Source: Micromonospora qiuiae
Lineage (GTDB): Bacteria > Actinomycetota > Actinomycetes > Mycobacteriales > Micromonosporaceae
Assembly (NCBI RefSeq): GCF_016863555.1
Contig: NZ_BOPC01000052.1
Location: forward strand, 1-64,000
Reading direction: 5' to 3'
Length of the DNA stretch: 64,000 nt
Position numbers and translations under genes: made by a program. Positions 17,010-24,030 of this stretch are shown here, in pieces; the first letter of the stretch is position 1; every line of letters begins with the position of its first letter. A model generated the notes under the pieces. That model saw only the letters and a program-made list of their open reading frames with translations. It searched no databases and was not told the DNA's origin.

Positions 17010-17090
17010 GGCTTCCTCCTCGAAGTCGTTCGGATGTCCCAGCTTCTCCCGGCACCATCCACAAGTCCAACAGATGGTTCTGCTAGTAAC

Positions 17091-17096
17091 TAGAAT
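17091..17096 (+). promoter_or_regulatory. -10 box (TAGAAT), leaderless type, of lysR-type gene
   Basis: TAGAAT with an 8-nt spacer to the ATG at 17105. The surrounding AACAGATGGTTCTGCTAGTAACTAG stretch (17068-17092) is the likely operator zone shared with the divergent NTF2-like gene. Confidence 0.5.
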
Positions 17097-17104
17097 CTGT
17101 GGTC

Positions 17105-18019
17105 ATGGAACTGCGGCAGCTGGAATACTTCGTCGCGGTCGCCGAGGAGCAGAACTTCACCCGGGCGGCCGAACGCGTACGCATCAGCCAGTCCGGCGTC
17201 AGCGCGCAGATCCGGCAACTGGAACGTGAACTCGGTGCCGAGTTGTTCGACCGCTCCGCCCGCACCACCACCCTCACCGTGGCGGGCAAGGCGGCGCTCG
17301 AACCCGCGCGTGCCGCGCTCGCCGCCGCCCGGGCGGTCAGGCAGGCGGTGGGCGAGGTGACCGACCTCATCCGTGGTCGGCTCACCGTCGGCATGGTGAT
17401 CGGCTGCACGATCACCCCGCTGTTCGACGCCCTCGCCGCCTTCCACCGGGCACATCCGGGCGTCGAGATCTCGCTGCTGGAGGAGAACTCGGACCGGCTC
17501 ATCGAGGCGGTACGGGCCGGCACCCTGGACCTGGCCCTCGTCGGGACCGCCACGGCCGAGCTCGACGGGCTGCACGCGCTCACGATCATCAGCGAACCAC
17601 TGGTGGTGGCGGTGCCGGCCGGGCACGCCTTGGCCGCTCGCCACCAGGTCAAGCTGCGCGACCTGGCCGAGCACCCGATCGCCTGCCTGCCGTCCGGCAC
17701 CGGCCTGCGGACGGTCTTCGACCGGGCCTGCGCTGCGCGGGGTCTCCGGCCGGCGATCACATTGCAGGCCAGCGCCGCCGACGCCATCGCCGACCTGGCC
17801 GCCCGGGGCCTCGCCGTCGCCGTACTCAGCGAGTCGATGGCCGCCGCCTACCGCGACCGGCTCACCCCACTCGTCATCGAGGACCTCGATGCGCCCGCTC
17901 TGCTCGCCCTGGTCTGGAAGAGCACGTCCAGCCCTGCGGTGCGGGAACTGCTCGTACACAGTCGACGCGCGTTCATCGAGCCCGTCGGCGTGGGCGGGGC
18001 AGCGCCGGCTACCGGTTGA
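17105..18019 (+). CDS. LysR-family transcriptional regulator
   Basis: This 304-aa protein has the LysR helix-turn-helix (MELRQLEYFVAVAEEQNFTRAAERVRISQSGVSAQIRQLERELG) and a two-lobed substrate-binding effector domain (GRLTVGMVIGCTITPLFDAL, DLALVGTATAELDGL). ATG at 17105 is supported by the 8-nt spacing from TAGAAT. By the usual LysR arrangement it regulates the divergent NTF2-like gene and itself; the SDR pseudogene just beyond may have been part of the regulon. Its 3' end overlaps the convergent hydrolase gene by 11 nt. Confidence 0.9.
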   Translation: MELRQLEYFVAVAEEQNFTRAAERVRISQSGVSAQIRQLERELGAELFDRSARTTTLTVAGKAALEPARAALAAARAVRQAVGEVTDLIRGRLTVGMVIGCTITPLFDALAAFHRAHPGVEISLLEENSDRLIEAVRAGTLDLALVGTATAELDGLHALTIISEPLVVAVPAGHALAARHQVKLRDLAEHPIACLPSGTGLRTVFDRACAARGLRPAITLQASAADAIADLAARGLAVAVLSESMAAAYRDRLTPLVIEDLDAPALLALVWKSTSSPAVRELLVHSRRAFIEPVGVGGAAPATG

Positions 18020-18896
18020 AGAACTCGGAGATCCGCTCGCGCAGGTCGGCGCGTTCCGTCCAGAGCACGCCGGGGCGGTCGTACCGGTGCAGGGTCGCCC
18101 GGGGCAGCACGGCGGCGAGTTGCTCGGCGACCTCCACCGGGTGCAGTTCGTCGCCCTCGCACGCGATGACCAGAGCCGGCGCGGTGACCGCCGCGAGCGC
18201 CCCGGCGTCGGGCAGTGGTATCTGTCCGGGCAGGTCGGCCAGCCCGGGGGCGAGCCCGTCGCGCAGCAGGTAGTCCAGGCGCTGCCGCAGGTATGCCCAC
18301 CCCGCCGGAGTGTTGCGTACGGCCGGCGGCAGCTCGGCCGCGACGACCTCGGCCACCGCCGAGGCGTCTCCGCTCTCCACCGCCGACAGCAACTCGATCA
18401 GCCGCGTCCGGGCGATCGGGCACCGGGGCTGATCGAGGGCGGCGGGCAGGAAGAAGACGAGCCGCTCGAAGCGCTCCGGGCTCTCGACGAGCAGGCGGCA
18501 CAGTGCGCCGGCGCCAAGGCTGGCCCCGAAGGCGCGGGTGGCGCCGCTGAGGTCAGCGACCGCCCGCAGGTCCCGCGCGAGGTCGAGATAGCTCCACAGG
18601 CCCTCGGGCGCCTCGGACCGGCCATGCCCCCGGAACTGGAAAAAGACCTTCCGGCCGGTGACGCCGCTGCCGAAGGGTCGGGTGGTGGCTATCCCGTTGC
18701 CCAACCCGTGGGCGAACACGGTGACCGGCTCGCCGGTGCCGGTGACCAGCCGCTCCAGCCGTACGCCGTGCGGCGTGGCGACCAGCTCAGTCTCCGGCTC
18801 GGGTAGCGCGGGCCGCCCGTTGCGCGGACCGCCCGGCCCGGGACCCCAGGTCCGCGGGCCGCCGTCAGGTGGTGGGGGCCAGCGGAAGGACCTCAC
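18009..18896 (-). CDS. Alpha/beta-fold hydrolase
   Basis: This 295-aa protein carries an alpha/beta hydrolase fold: oxyanion region VTVFAHGLGNGIATTRPF, VFFQFRGHGRSEAPEG, nucleophile elbow AFGASLGAGA (Ser near residue 145), and an acid/His end (IACEGDELHPVEVAEQ, then ATLHRYDRPG). The substrate is unknown. The N-terminal 35 residues are low-complexity Pro/Gly. The GTG start overlaps the stop of the DUF2516 gene (GTGA), so it is translationally coupled to the upstream block. Confidence 0.83.
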   Translation of the reverse strand: MRSFRWPPPPDGGPRTWGPGPGGPRNGRPALPEPETELVATPHGVRLERLVTGTGEPVTVFAHGLGNGIATTRPFGSGVTGRKVFFQFRGHGRSEAPEGLWSYLDLARDLRAVADLSGATRAFGASLGAGALCRLLVESPERFERLVFFLPAALDQPRCPIARTRLIELLSAVESGDASAVAEVVAAELPPAVRNTPAGWAYLRQRLDYLLRDGLAPGLADLPGQIPLPDAGALAAVTAPALVIACEGDELHPVEVAEQLAAVLPRATLHRYDRPGVLWTERADLRERISEFFNR

Positions 18897-19207
18897 CAGG
18901 TTCCTCTGCCGTCACCGAGTTCGCGCAGCCCGACCCGGACGTCGAGCAGGTAGATGAGGGCCGCGGCAATGCCGATCAGACCGAAGATGCTGAGCGTGGT
19001 CTGGGTGAGCAGAGTCAACAGGAGGGTGACCGCGAGGATCGCGATCCACCCGCCCTTCGGCAGGGTGCCGATGGCGGGGAAGGCGTCGGAGCGCTGCGTG
19101 ATGGCGTGCACGAGGGCGACCCCCTGCACGACCAGCGCGAAGACGAACAGAATCAGGTCGATCACGTAGCGGACGTCGAAAGCGAAGATCGGCGCGGCGT
19201 TGGCCAT
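18893..19207 (-). CDS. DUF2516 family membrane protein (Rv0476-like)
   Basis: This 104-aa membrane protein has three hydrophobic helices (VIDLILFVFALVVQGVALVHAI, GWIAILAVTLLLTLLT, SIFGLIGIAAALIYLLDVRVGL). Its position after an HbhA-like gene and an XRE regulator matches Rv0474-hbhA-Rv0476 in Mycobacterium tuberculosis. ATG at 19207 is preceded at 7 nt by TAAGCT, so it has its own promoter as well. Function unknown. Confidence 0.82.
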   Translation of the reverse strand: MANAAPIFAFDVRYVIDLILFVFALVVQGVALVHAITQRSDAFPAIGTLPKGGWIAILAVTLLLTLLTQTTLSIFGLIGIAAALIYLLDVRVGLRELGDGRGTW

Positions 19208-19214
19208 GGGGGCA

Positions 19215-19220
19215 AGCTTA
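19215..19220 (-). promoter_or_regulatory. -10 box (TAAGCT), leaderless type, of DUF2516 gene
   Basis: TAAGCT on the minus strand with a 7-nt spacer to the ATG at 19207. Confidence 0.5.
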
Positions 19221-19296
19221 TGCCGGCGACCCCGGATCCGTCCGACAGGACGGTCACCGGGGGTCGCCGGCAGCTCAGCGAGATCGTCCGGCCACG

Positions 19297-20217
19297 TCAC
19301 TCGGCGGCCGGGCGGCTCCGCTTGGTGGCCGGGGGCAGCTTCGCCGACGGCGTGGCGGTCCGCTCGGCAGCCTGCTGCCGAGTGCTCGCCTTGGCCCTGG
19401 CGGCCTTCTTGGCGGCTGCCGGCTTGGCCTCGGCGATCTCGGCCACCTCGGCCGGGCTCGGTACCTCAGCCGGGCTCGGTACCTCAGCCGGGCTCGCCGC
19501 CTCAGCCACCGGCTTGGCCGCCCCCTCGGTGGTCGACTCGGCGGTCGGCTCAGCGGTCGCAGCCGGCTTGGCGGTCGGCTCAGCGGTCGCAGCCGGCTTG
19601 GCGGTCTGCTCAGCGGTCGCAGCCGGCTTGGCGGTCGGCTCAGCGGTCGCAGCCGGCTTGGCGGTCGACTCAGCGGTCGCAGCCGGCTTGGCGGCTTCGA
19701 TATCGGCATTCACCGTCTCGGCGGCCTCGAGCACGCCCGTGCCGACCACCCGCTCGCCCCGCGCGACCAGCGCGCTGTACGCGGCCAGCGCTCGCTCCTG
19801 GGCGGCGTGGGCGCCAGCGGCCACCACGGCCGCGTTGCGGGTAGCCAGCCCCCGCAACCGGTCCAGGTCAGCCGCCTCACGCAGCTTCGACAGATCAGCA
19901 GCCTCACGCAGCTTCGACAGGTCGGCAGCCTCACGCAGCCGGTTGAGATCGGCCGCCGGGGCAGCCTTCTGGCGCAGCGACTCGGTGGTCAGATTGGCGT
20001 TGCGCAGCGCCTCGTTGGCCTTCTGGCGCAGCTCAAAGCCAGTGACCACGGCCTTGCCGCCGAGGTCGCTGACGACCCGGCCGCCGTCGGCGACGACCCG
20101 GTCACGTAGCTCGCTGACCACGGCGGGTAGCTTGCGCAGCTGCTCGAATGCCAGCTCACCGGCACCGGCGGCAGCGTAGAGAGGGGCGGGAATACGGTTG
20201 GTCTTCGGCTGAGTCAT
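19297..20217 (-). CDS. HbhA-like coiled-coil protein with repetitive Lys/Ala/Pro tail
   Basis: This 306-aa protein has an N-terminal region resembling heparin-binding hemagglutinin (PLYAAAGAGELAFEQLRKLPAVVSELRDRV) rich in coiled coil. A near-repeat LREAADLSK occurs three times (about residues 96-125). From about residue 180 come five AAKPAATAEPT units, three SPAEVP units and a basic tail (AAKKAARAKAST). Mycobacterial HbhA has a similar Lys/Ala/Pro tail that binds heparin and acts in adhesion and in envelope growth. Translation starts at ATG 20217, sharing one base with the upstream stop (TGATG), with GGAGG in place. Confidence 0.75.
   Translation of the reverse strand: MTQPKTNRIPAPLYAAAGAGELAFEQLRKLPAVVSELRDRVVADGGRVVSDLGGKAVVTGFELRQKANEALRNANLTTESLRQKAAPAADLNRLREAADLSKLREAADLSKLREAADLDRLRGLATRNAAVVAAGAHAAQERALAAYSALVARGERVVGTGVLEAAETVNADIEAAKPAATAESTAKPAATAEPTAKPAATAEQTAKPAATAEPTAKPAATAEPTAESTTEGAAKPVAEAASPAEVPSPAEVPSPAEVAEIAEAKPAAAKKAARAKASTRQQAAERTATPSAKLPPATKRSRPAAE
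19545..19690 (-). repeat. 33-bp coding tandem repeat in hbhA-like gene
   Basis: About five units of a 33-bp period (plus-strand core GCAGCCGGCTTGGCGGTCG) encode the AAKPAATAEPT repeats. The high identity between units suggests recent slippage, so copy number is likely to vary between strains. Confidence 0.75.
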
Positions 20218-20960
20218 CACTTCTCCTCCTGGGCCGGCGCAGCGGCCTTGCGGACCACCTTGCGGGCGGCCTTCCGAACAGGGGTGGGGGCCGGCGCTGG
20301 GGCCGCACCCGCCTCGGTCACGGCAACCGACTCCAGCACAGCTTCGGTCGGGGTGCCGTCCACGTTGATGGGCCCGGTCGCAGCCAGGTTGGCCACGTCG
20401 GGTGCGGTGTGGTCGGGGCTGGTGAGGTCATTCCCGCCGGTCGGGGTGCCCTCGGGGTCGGCGGCACCGCCGGTGGCGACGCCGCCCTCGCGGCCAGCGG
20501 CACCCTCGCGGCCAGCGGCACCCTCGCGGCCAGCGGCACCCTCGCGGGCGGCGGCACCCTCGGGGGCGGCGGCACCCTCGCGGGCGGCGTCAGCAGCGGC
20601 GGCGGTCGCCTCGGCGAGCCGGGCATTCTCCCGGCGGAACGTCTCGTAGATCTGGGTGAGGGACTGCTTCTGGGCCATGGTCAGGTCCTGGTCGACCGCG
20701 ATGGCCGCCAGCACGCCCTGGCCCTCCTTGTCGTCGAGCAACCCGGCCCGCAGGTACATCGCCGGGGTCGAGACCCGCAGGGCGCTGGCTAGCTGCTGGA
20801 GGACCTCCGCGCTGGGCCGGCGCAGGCCACGCTCGATCTGGCTGAGATAGGGGTTGCTGACCCCCGCCTGCTCGGCGAGCTGCCGCAGCGAAATCTTCGC
20901 GTTCCGCCGCAGGTCACGGATGAACCCGCCGACGTCGGGAAGGTCCTTGGGAGTAGCCAT
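20217..20960 (-). CDS. XRE-family regulator with repetitive C-terminal tail (Rv0474-like)
   Basis: This 247-aa protein has an N-terminal Cro/C1 helix-turn-helix (ISLRQLAEQAGVSNPYLSQIERGLRRPSAEVLQQLASALRV) and a middle region matching Rv0474-type regulators (YLRAGLLDDKEGQGVLAAIAVD). The C-terminal half is low-complexity, with several EGAAGR units and an Ala/Lys/Arg-rich end. It precedes the HbhA-like gene directly and is probably its regulator and cotranscribed with it. ATG at 20960 is 6 nt from a TAGCGT box. Inverted repeats around 20969-21018 are probable operator sites. Confidence 0.85.
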   Translation of the reverse strand: MATPKDLPDVGGFIRDLRRNAKISLRQLAEQAGVSNPYLSQIERGLRRPSAEVLQQLASALRVSTPAMYLRAGLLDDKEGQGVLAAIAVDQDLTMAQKQSLTQIYETFRRENARLAEATAAAADAAREGAAAPEGAAAREGAAGREGAAGREGAAGREGGVATGGAADPEGTPTGGNDLTSPDHTAPDVANLAATGPINVDGTPTEAVLESVAVTEAGAAPAPAPTPVRKAARKVVRKAAAPAQEEK

Positions 20961-20966
20961 GACTCA

Positions 20967-20972
20967 ACGCTA
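20967..20972 (-). promoter_or_regulatory. -10 box (TAGCGT), leaderless type, of XRE gene
   Basis: TAGCGT on the minus strand with a 6-nt spacer to the ATG at 20960. It overlaps the GCTAACTC operator arm. Confidence 0.5.
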
Positions 20973-21018
20973 ACTCGCCCCGCTAACAGCTGCAAGCGAA
21001 ACGCTTGCCGGAGTTAGC
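20969..21018. promoter_or_regulatory. Nested inverted repeats, probable XRE operator
   Basis: GCTAACTC (20969-20976) pairs with GAGTTAGC (21011-21018). A further CGCTAAC lies at 20981-20987. Inside them GCAAGCG (20992-20998) and CGCTTGC (21002-21008) form a tight palindrome with a 3-nt centre. The site lies between divergent genes and covers the XRE promoter. Confidence 0.55.
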
Positions 21019-21059
21019 AGGGTCTCATTGTCCAGTTGCGCGCCACTCGTCCCCGATCG

Positions 21060-21065
21060 TATGGT
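21060..21065 (+). promoter_or_regulatory. -10 box (TATGGT), leaderless type, of alpha/beta hydrolase gene
   Basis: TATGGT with a 6-nt spacer to the ATG at 21072. Confidence 0.5.
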
Positions 21066-21071
21066 CCTCCG

Positions 21072-21869
21072 ATGCCCAAGATCGAAGTGAATGGCGCAAT
21101 GCTGGCGTACGACGACACCGGCAGCGGATCCCCCGTCGTACTGCTGCATGCCGGCATCGCCGACCGGCGGATGTGGCGGAAGCAGATCGACGCGCTGGCC
21201 ACCCGGCACCGCGTGATCGCCCTGGATCTGCGCGGCTACGGCGAGTCCGAGCTGCCGCCCGCGTCGTTCGCCCACCACGACGACGTGGCCGGTCTGCTCG
21301 ACGCGCTCGGCCTGGCTCACGCCGCCCTGGTCGGCTGCTCCTTCGGCGGGGCGGTGGCGATCGACACCGCCCTGGCTCATCCCGACCGGGTGAGCGCACT
21401 CGCCCTGCTCGGCACCGCAGTGTCCGGACACGAATGGTCGGAGGAGACCAACGACCTGTGGGAGGCCCTGATCGGCGACGTCGACCCGGAGGACTTCGCC
21501 GCCGCCGCCGCAGGCGAGGTGCGGTTCTGGGTGGTCGGCCCAGAGCGCGCCCCGGAGCAGGTCGACCCGGAGCTGATCGACTTCGCGGCCGCAATGGACG
21601 AACGTGCGCTCGCCGCCGAACTGGCGCTCGGCGCGGTGGACGTCGCCGAACTGGACCCGCCCGCCATCGGACGGCTCGGGGAACTGCGCGTACCGGTGCT
21701 GGTCGGCGCGGGCGCGGCGGACGTTCCCGAAATCCGGCAGCTGGCCGACCGCATCGCGGCCGAATCCCCGCAGGCGGTCCGCCTGCCCGACGTCCCCGAC
21801 GCCGCCCACCTACTCCCCCTGGAACGCCCCGCCCCCGTCAACGCCGCCCTGCTCGACTTCCTCCCCTGA
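21072..21869 (+). CDS. Alpha/beta-fold hydrolase
   Basis: This 265-aa enzyme has all landmarks of the fold: VVLLHAGIADRRMW (oxyanion HG-like segment), VIALDLRGYGES, nucleophile elbow LVGCSFGGAVA (Ser near residue 95), a late acidic strand VPVLVGAGAADVPE, and a C-terminal histidine in VPDAAHLLPLERP. It resembles haloperoxidase or 3-oxoadipate enol-lactonase relatives; the substrate cannot be stated. It is divergent from the XRE gene and shares its regulatory zone. Confidence 0.86.
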   Translation: MPKIEVNGAMLAYDDTGSGSPVVLLHAGIADRRMWRKQIDALATRHRVIALDLRGYGESELPPASFAHHDDVAGLLDALGLAHAALVGCSFGGAVAIDTALAHPDRVSALALLGTAVSGHEWSEETNDLWEALIGDVDPEDFAAAAAGEVRFWVVGPERAPEQVDPELIDFAAAMDERALAAELALGAVDVAELDPPAIGRLGELRVPVLVGAGAADVPEIRQLADRIAAESPQAVRLPDVPDAAHLLPLERPAPVNAALLDFLP

Positions 21870-21964
21870 CCCCCACCCCCACCCCCACCCCGCCGATCAT
21901 GGACTTTCCGTCGGGACAAATGACAGCGGAAGGGATATCTCGGCGACCGAAAGTGCAAGATCGG
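21870..21964. other. Intergenic with CCCCCA-type simple repeat
   Basis: CCCCCA-type simple repeats occur directly after the hydrolase stop (21870-21890). No gene is supported. Confidence 0.4.
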
Positions 21965-22054
21965 CGAGGCGGGGCTTGCTACCGAGGCGGGGCTTGCTAC
22001 CGAGGCGGGCCTTGCTACCGAGGCGGGCCTTGCTACCGAGGCGGGGCTTGCTAC
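21965..22054. repeat. Five-copy 18-bp tandem array at the 3' end of the asparaginase gene
   Basis: Five contiguous units of CGAGGCGGGGCTTGCTAC, two with one substitution (units 3 and 4), occupy exactly 90 bp. Read on the minus strand each unit contains TAG in the asparaginase frame, and the first such TAG (22051-22053) is that gene's stop codon. Confidence 0.92.
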
Positions 22055-23010
22055 CAGAGCGGACGTACGGCACCGACCGGGAGGCCGCCGCCGAAGATCG
22101 GCACCTCCGCGAACTCCTCCAGCACCGGCGCGTCAACGCCGAGCCGACGCAGCGCGGAGACCAGCACCGGCATCCGGGCCCGGCCGCCGCCGTCGTCGAT
22201 CTTGAGAGCCACGGCACCGACGCCCGGCAGCGCGGTGGCGATGACACCCTCCGCGCCCACCTTCGCCAGCAGTCCCGGTACGCCACGCATCAGCCGGGTG
22301 TCCTCAGCCCAGGTCCCACCGACGATCTCCGGGTAGGCCCGCATCGCATCGGCCACCCTCCCGGGTGCCGTGCCGGACTCGGCCCCGACGAGCCGGAGAT
22401 ACGCCCCGGCCAGCCCGGTCAGCGACACGGCCAGCACCGGAGCCCCGCACCCGTCGACCCCGATCGCCGCCGCCTCCTCGCCGGTGAACTCCTCGATCAC
22501 GCCCCGCAGCCGCTGCTGGAGGGGATGCCCTGGCCGCCAGTACCCGTCCACCGGCCAACCGGCGGCTCGGCAAGTCAGCAGCATCCCGGCATGCTTGCCG
22601 GAACAGTTCATCTGGATCCGGGTGGGTCCGCCCCCGGCCCGCAACACCGCCGCGCGGGCCTGCTCCCCGACCGGCAGCTCCGGCGGGCAGTGCAGAGCCG
22701 CCTCGTCCAACCCGGCGTCGGCGAGCAGCCCGGCGACCCGGGCCAGGTGGAACTCCTCCCCCGCGTGGCTGGCCGCCACCAGGGCCAGGTCGGCGGGTTC
22801 GGTCAACGGCAACCCGGCGTCGAGCATCCCGACCGCCTGCATCGGCTTGTTCGACGAGCGGGGAAAGATCGGCGACACCACGTCACCCACGCCGGCCAGC
22901 ACCGTACCCGCGGCGTCGAGGACCACCACCGAGCCACGGTGCACACCCTCCACGAAGCCGGACCGGACCACCTCGGCGAGCGGCACGCCACCCCGGTACG
23001 TCATTCCCAC
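22051..23010 (-). CDS. Asparaginase (L-asparaginase II-type, PF06089 family)
   Basis: This 319-aa protein matches the thermolabile L-asparaginase family found in actinobacteria and rhizobia, which hydrolyses asparagine to aspartate and ammonia. Characteristic segments are VVRSGFVEGVHRGSVVVLDAAG, SSNKPMQAVGML, AASHAGEEFHLARV, NCSGKHAGMLLTC and GVDGCGAPVLAVSL. The start is taken as GTG 23010, 7 nt after TACCGT; an ATG follows two codons later. Its stop codon lies inside the 18-bp tandem array, so the C-terminus may have been trimmed or changed when the array arose. Confidence 0.85.
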   Translation of the reverse strand: MGMTYRGGVPLAEVVRSGFVEGVHRGSVVVLDAAGTVLAGVGDVVSPIFPRSSNKPMQAVGMLDAGLPLTEPADLALVAASHAGEEFHLARVAGLLADAGLDEAALHCPPELPVGEQARAAVLRAGGGPTRIQMNCSGKHAGMLLTCRAAGWPVDGYWRPGHPLQQRLRGVIEEFTGEEAAAIGVDGCGAPVLAVSLTGLAGAYLRLVGAESGTAPGRVADAMRAYPEIVGGTWAEDTRLMRGVPGLLAKVGAEGVIATALPGVGAVALKIDDGGGRARMPVLVSALRRLGVDAPVLEEFAEVPIFGGGLPVGAVRPLW

Positions 23011-23017
23011 AAGGTGG

Positions 23018-23023
23018 ACGGTA
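23018..23023 (-). promoter_or_regulatory. -10 box (TACCGT), leaderless type, of asparaginase gene
   Basis: TACCGT on the minus strand with a 7-nt spacer to the GTG at 23010. Confidence 0.5.
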
Positions 23024-23103
23024 CCGGGGGGAGTGGCCGGGCGGACGCCGGGGTGAGCAGGGAGTCCACCTCCGGACGTAACCGGCTGCCGACCAGACCG
23101 GGC

Positions 23104-23931
23104 TTACATACCGAGCAGCTGACGGGCCGCGGTGGGGTGCAACGGCGGACGCTGGGCGAGCTGGGCGAAGCCGACGGCCCGGGCGACCAGTTGCATGTTC
23201 GATTCCACCGGGCGGCCCTTGGCGTACGTCACCGTGTCCTCCATGCCGACCCGCAGGTGGCCACCGGCGGAGAGCGCGGCCAGCATCACCGGAATGGTGG
23301 TACGCCCGATGCCGGTCGCCGAGAAAGTGGTGCCCTCCGGCAGGTCGCGGAGCATCTGCTGGGCCGCGACGAGGGTCGCCGTGCTGCCCGGCATGCCACC
23401 GGGCACGCCCATCACGAAGTCGACGTGCACGTGGCCGCCGTGCGGCAGGCCGTACCGGCCGAGCAGGCGCTGCAACGCGGTCAGGTGGCCGAGGTCGAAG
23501 ATTTCGTACTCCGGCACGATGCCCCGCTCCTGCATCCGGGTGTGCAGGTCGACGATGAACTCCCAGCGGTTGAGGAAGACATCGTCGCCGAAGTTGACCG
23601 TACCCATGGTGCACGAGGCCATGTCCGGCCCGGCGTCCAGTACGGCGAGCCGGTCGGCCTCCGGGTCGGTGACCGCTCCGCCGGTGGAGAGCTGCACGAT
23701 CAGGTCGGTGTTCTCGCGCAGCGCTGCCACGGTCTCCCGCAACCGGCCCTGGTCGAGGGTGGGGCGCGCCTCGTCGTCGCGAATATGTACGTGGATCACG
23801 GCGGCGCCCAGCGCCGCGCACTCCTTCGCGGTGAGCAGCAGCTCGTCAAGGGTCACCGGCAGCGCCGGCACCTCGGTCTTGGCCGACTCCGCGCCGGTGG
23901 GGGCAACCGTGATCAACGTCCCTGTTGTCAT
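23104..23931 (-). CDS. BKACE-family beta-keto acid cleavage enzyme (DUF849)
   Basis: This 275-aa protein belongs to the family typified by 3-keto-5-aminohexanoate cleavage enzyme, which condenses a beta-keto acid with acetyl-CoA using zinc. The zinc and substrate motifs are visible: AAVIHVHIRDDEARPTLD, IVQLSTGG, TMGTVNFGDDVF, EYEIFDLGHL and HVHVDFVMGVPGGMPGS. Length is normal. ATG at 23931 is 7 nt from TAGGAT. No lysine-fermentation genes are nearby, so the true substrate is open. Confidence 0.86.
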   Translation of the reverse strand: MTTGTLITVAPTGAESAKTEVPALPVTLDELLLTAKECAALGAAVIHVHIRDDEARPTLDQGRLRETVAALRENTDLIVQLSTGGAVTDPEADRLAVLDAGPDMASCTMGTVNFGDDVFLNRWEFIVDLHTRMQERGIVPEYEIFDLGHLTALQRLLGRYGLPHGGHVHVDFVMGVPGGMPGSTATLVAAQQMLRDLPEGTTFSATGIGRTTIPVMLAALSAGGHLRVGMEDTVTYAKGRPVESNMQLVARAVGFAQLAQRPPLHPTAARQLLGM

Positions 23932-23938
23932 GCCGGCG

Positions 23939-23944
23939 ATCCTA
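23939..23944 (-). promoter_or_regulatory. -10 box (TAGGAT), leaderless type, of BKACE gene
   Basis: TAGGAT on the minus strand with a 7-nt spacer to the ATG at 23931. Confidence 0.55.
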
Positions 23945-23967
23945 GAACGGCTGCCCCGGGCACCGGT

Positions 23968-24021
23968 GTTAAGAAGGGGCCCTTTCTCTACCGCAGGCGT
24001 TAAAAGGGGGCCCTTCCTTGC
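23968..24021 (+). repeat. 54-bp bipartite repeat, copy 3
   Basis: Halves GTTAAGAAGGGGCCCTTTCT and GTTAAAAGGGGGCCCTTCCT with an 11-nt spacer and TGC tail. It lies between two minus-strand genes, just after the 3' end of the ygfZ-like gene and before the BKACE promoter. Confidence 0.85.
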
Positions 24022-24030
24022 AACACGTCC

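Noticed and set aside
21965..22054. CRISPR array
   Set aside because: The 18-bp units are directly contiguous with no spacers, and no cas genes are present.
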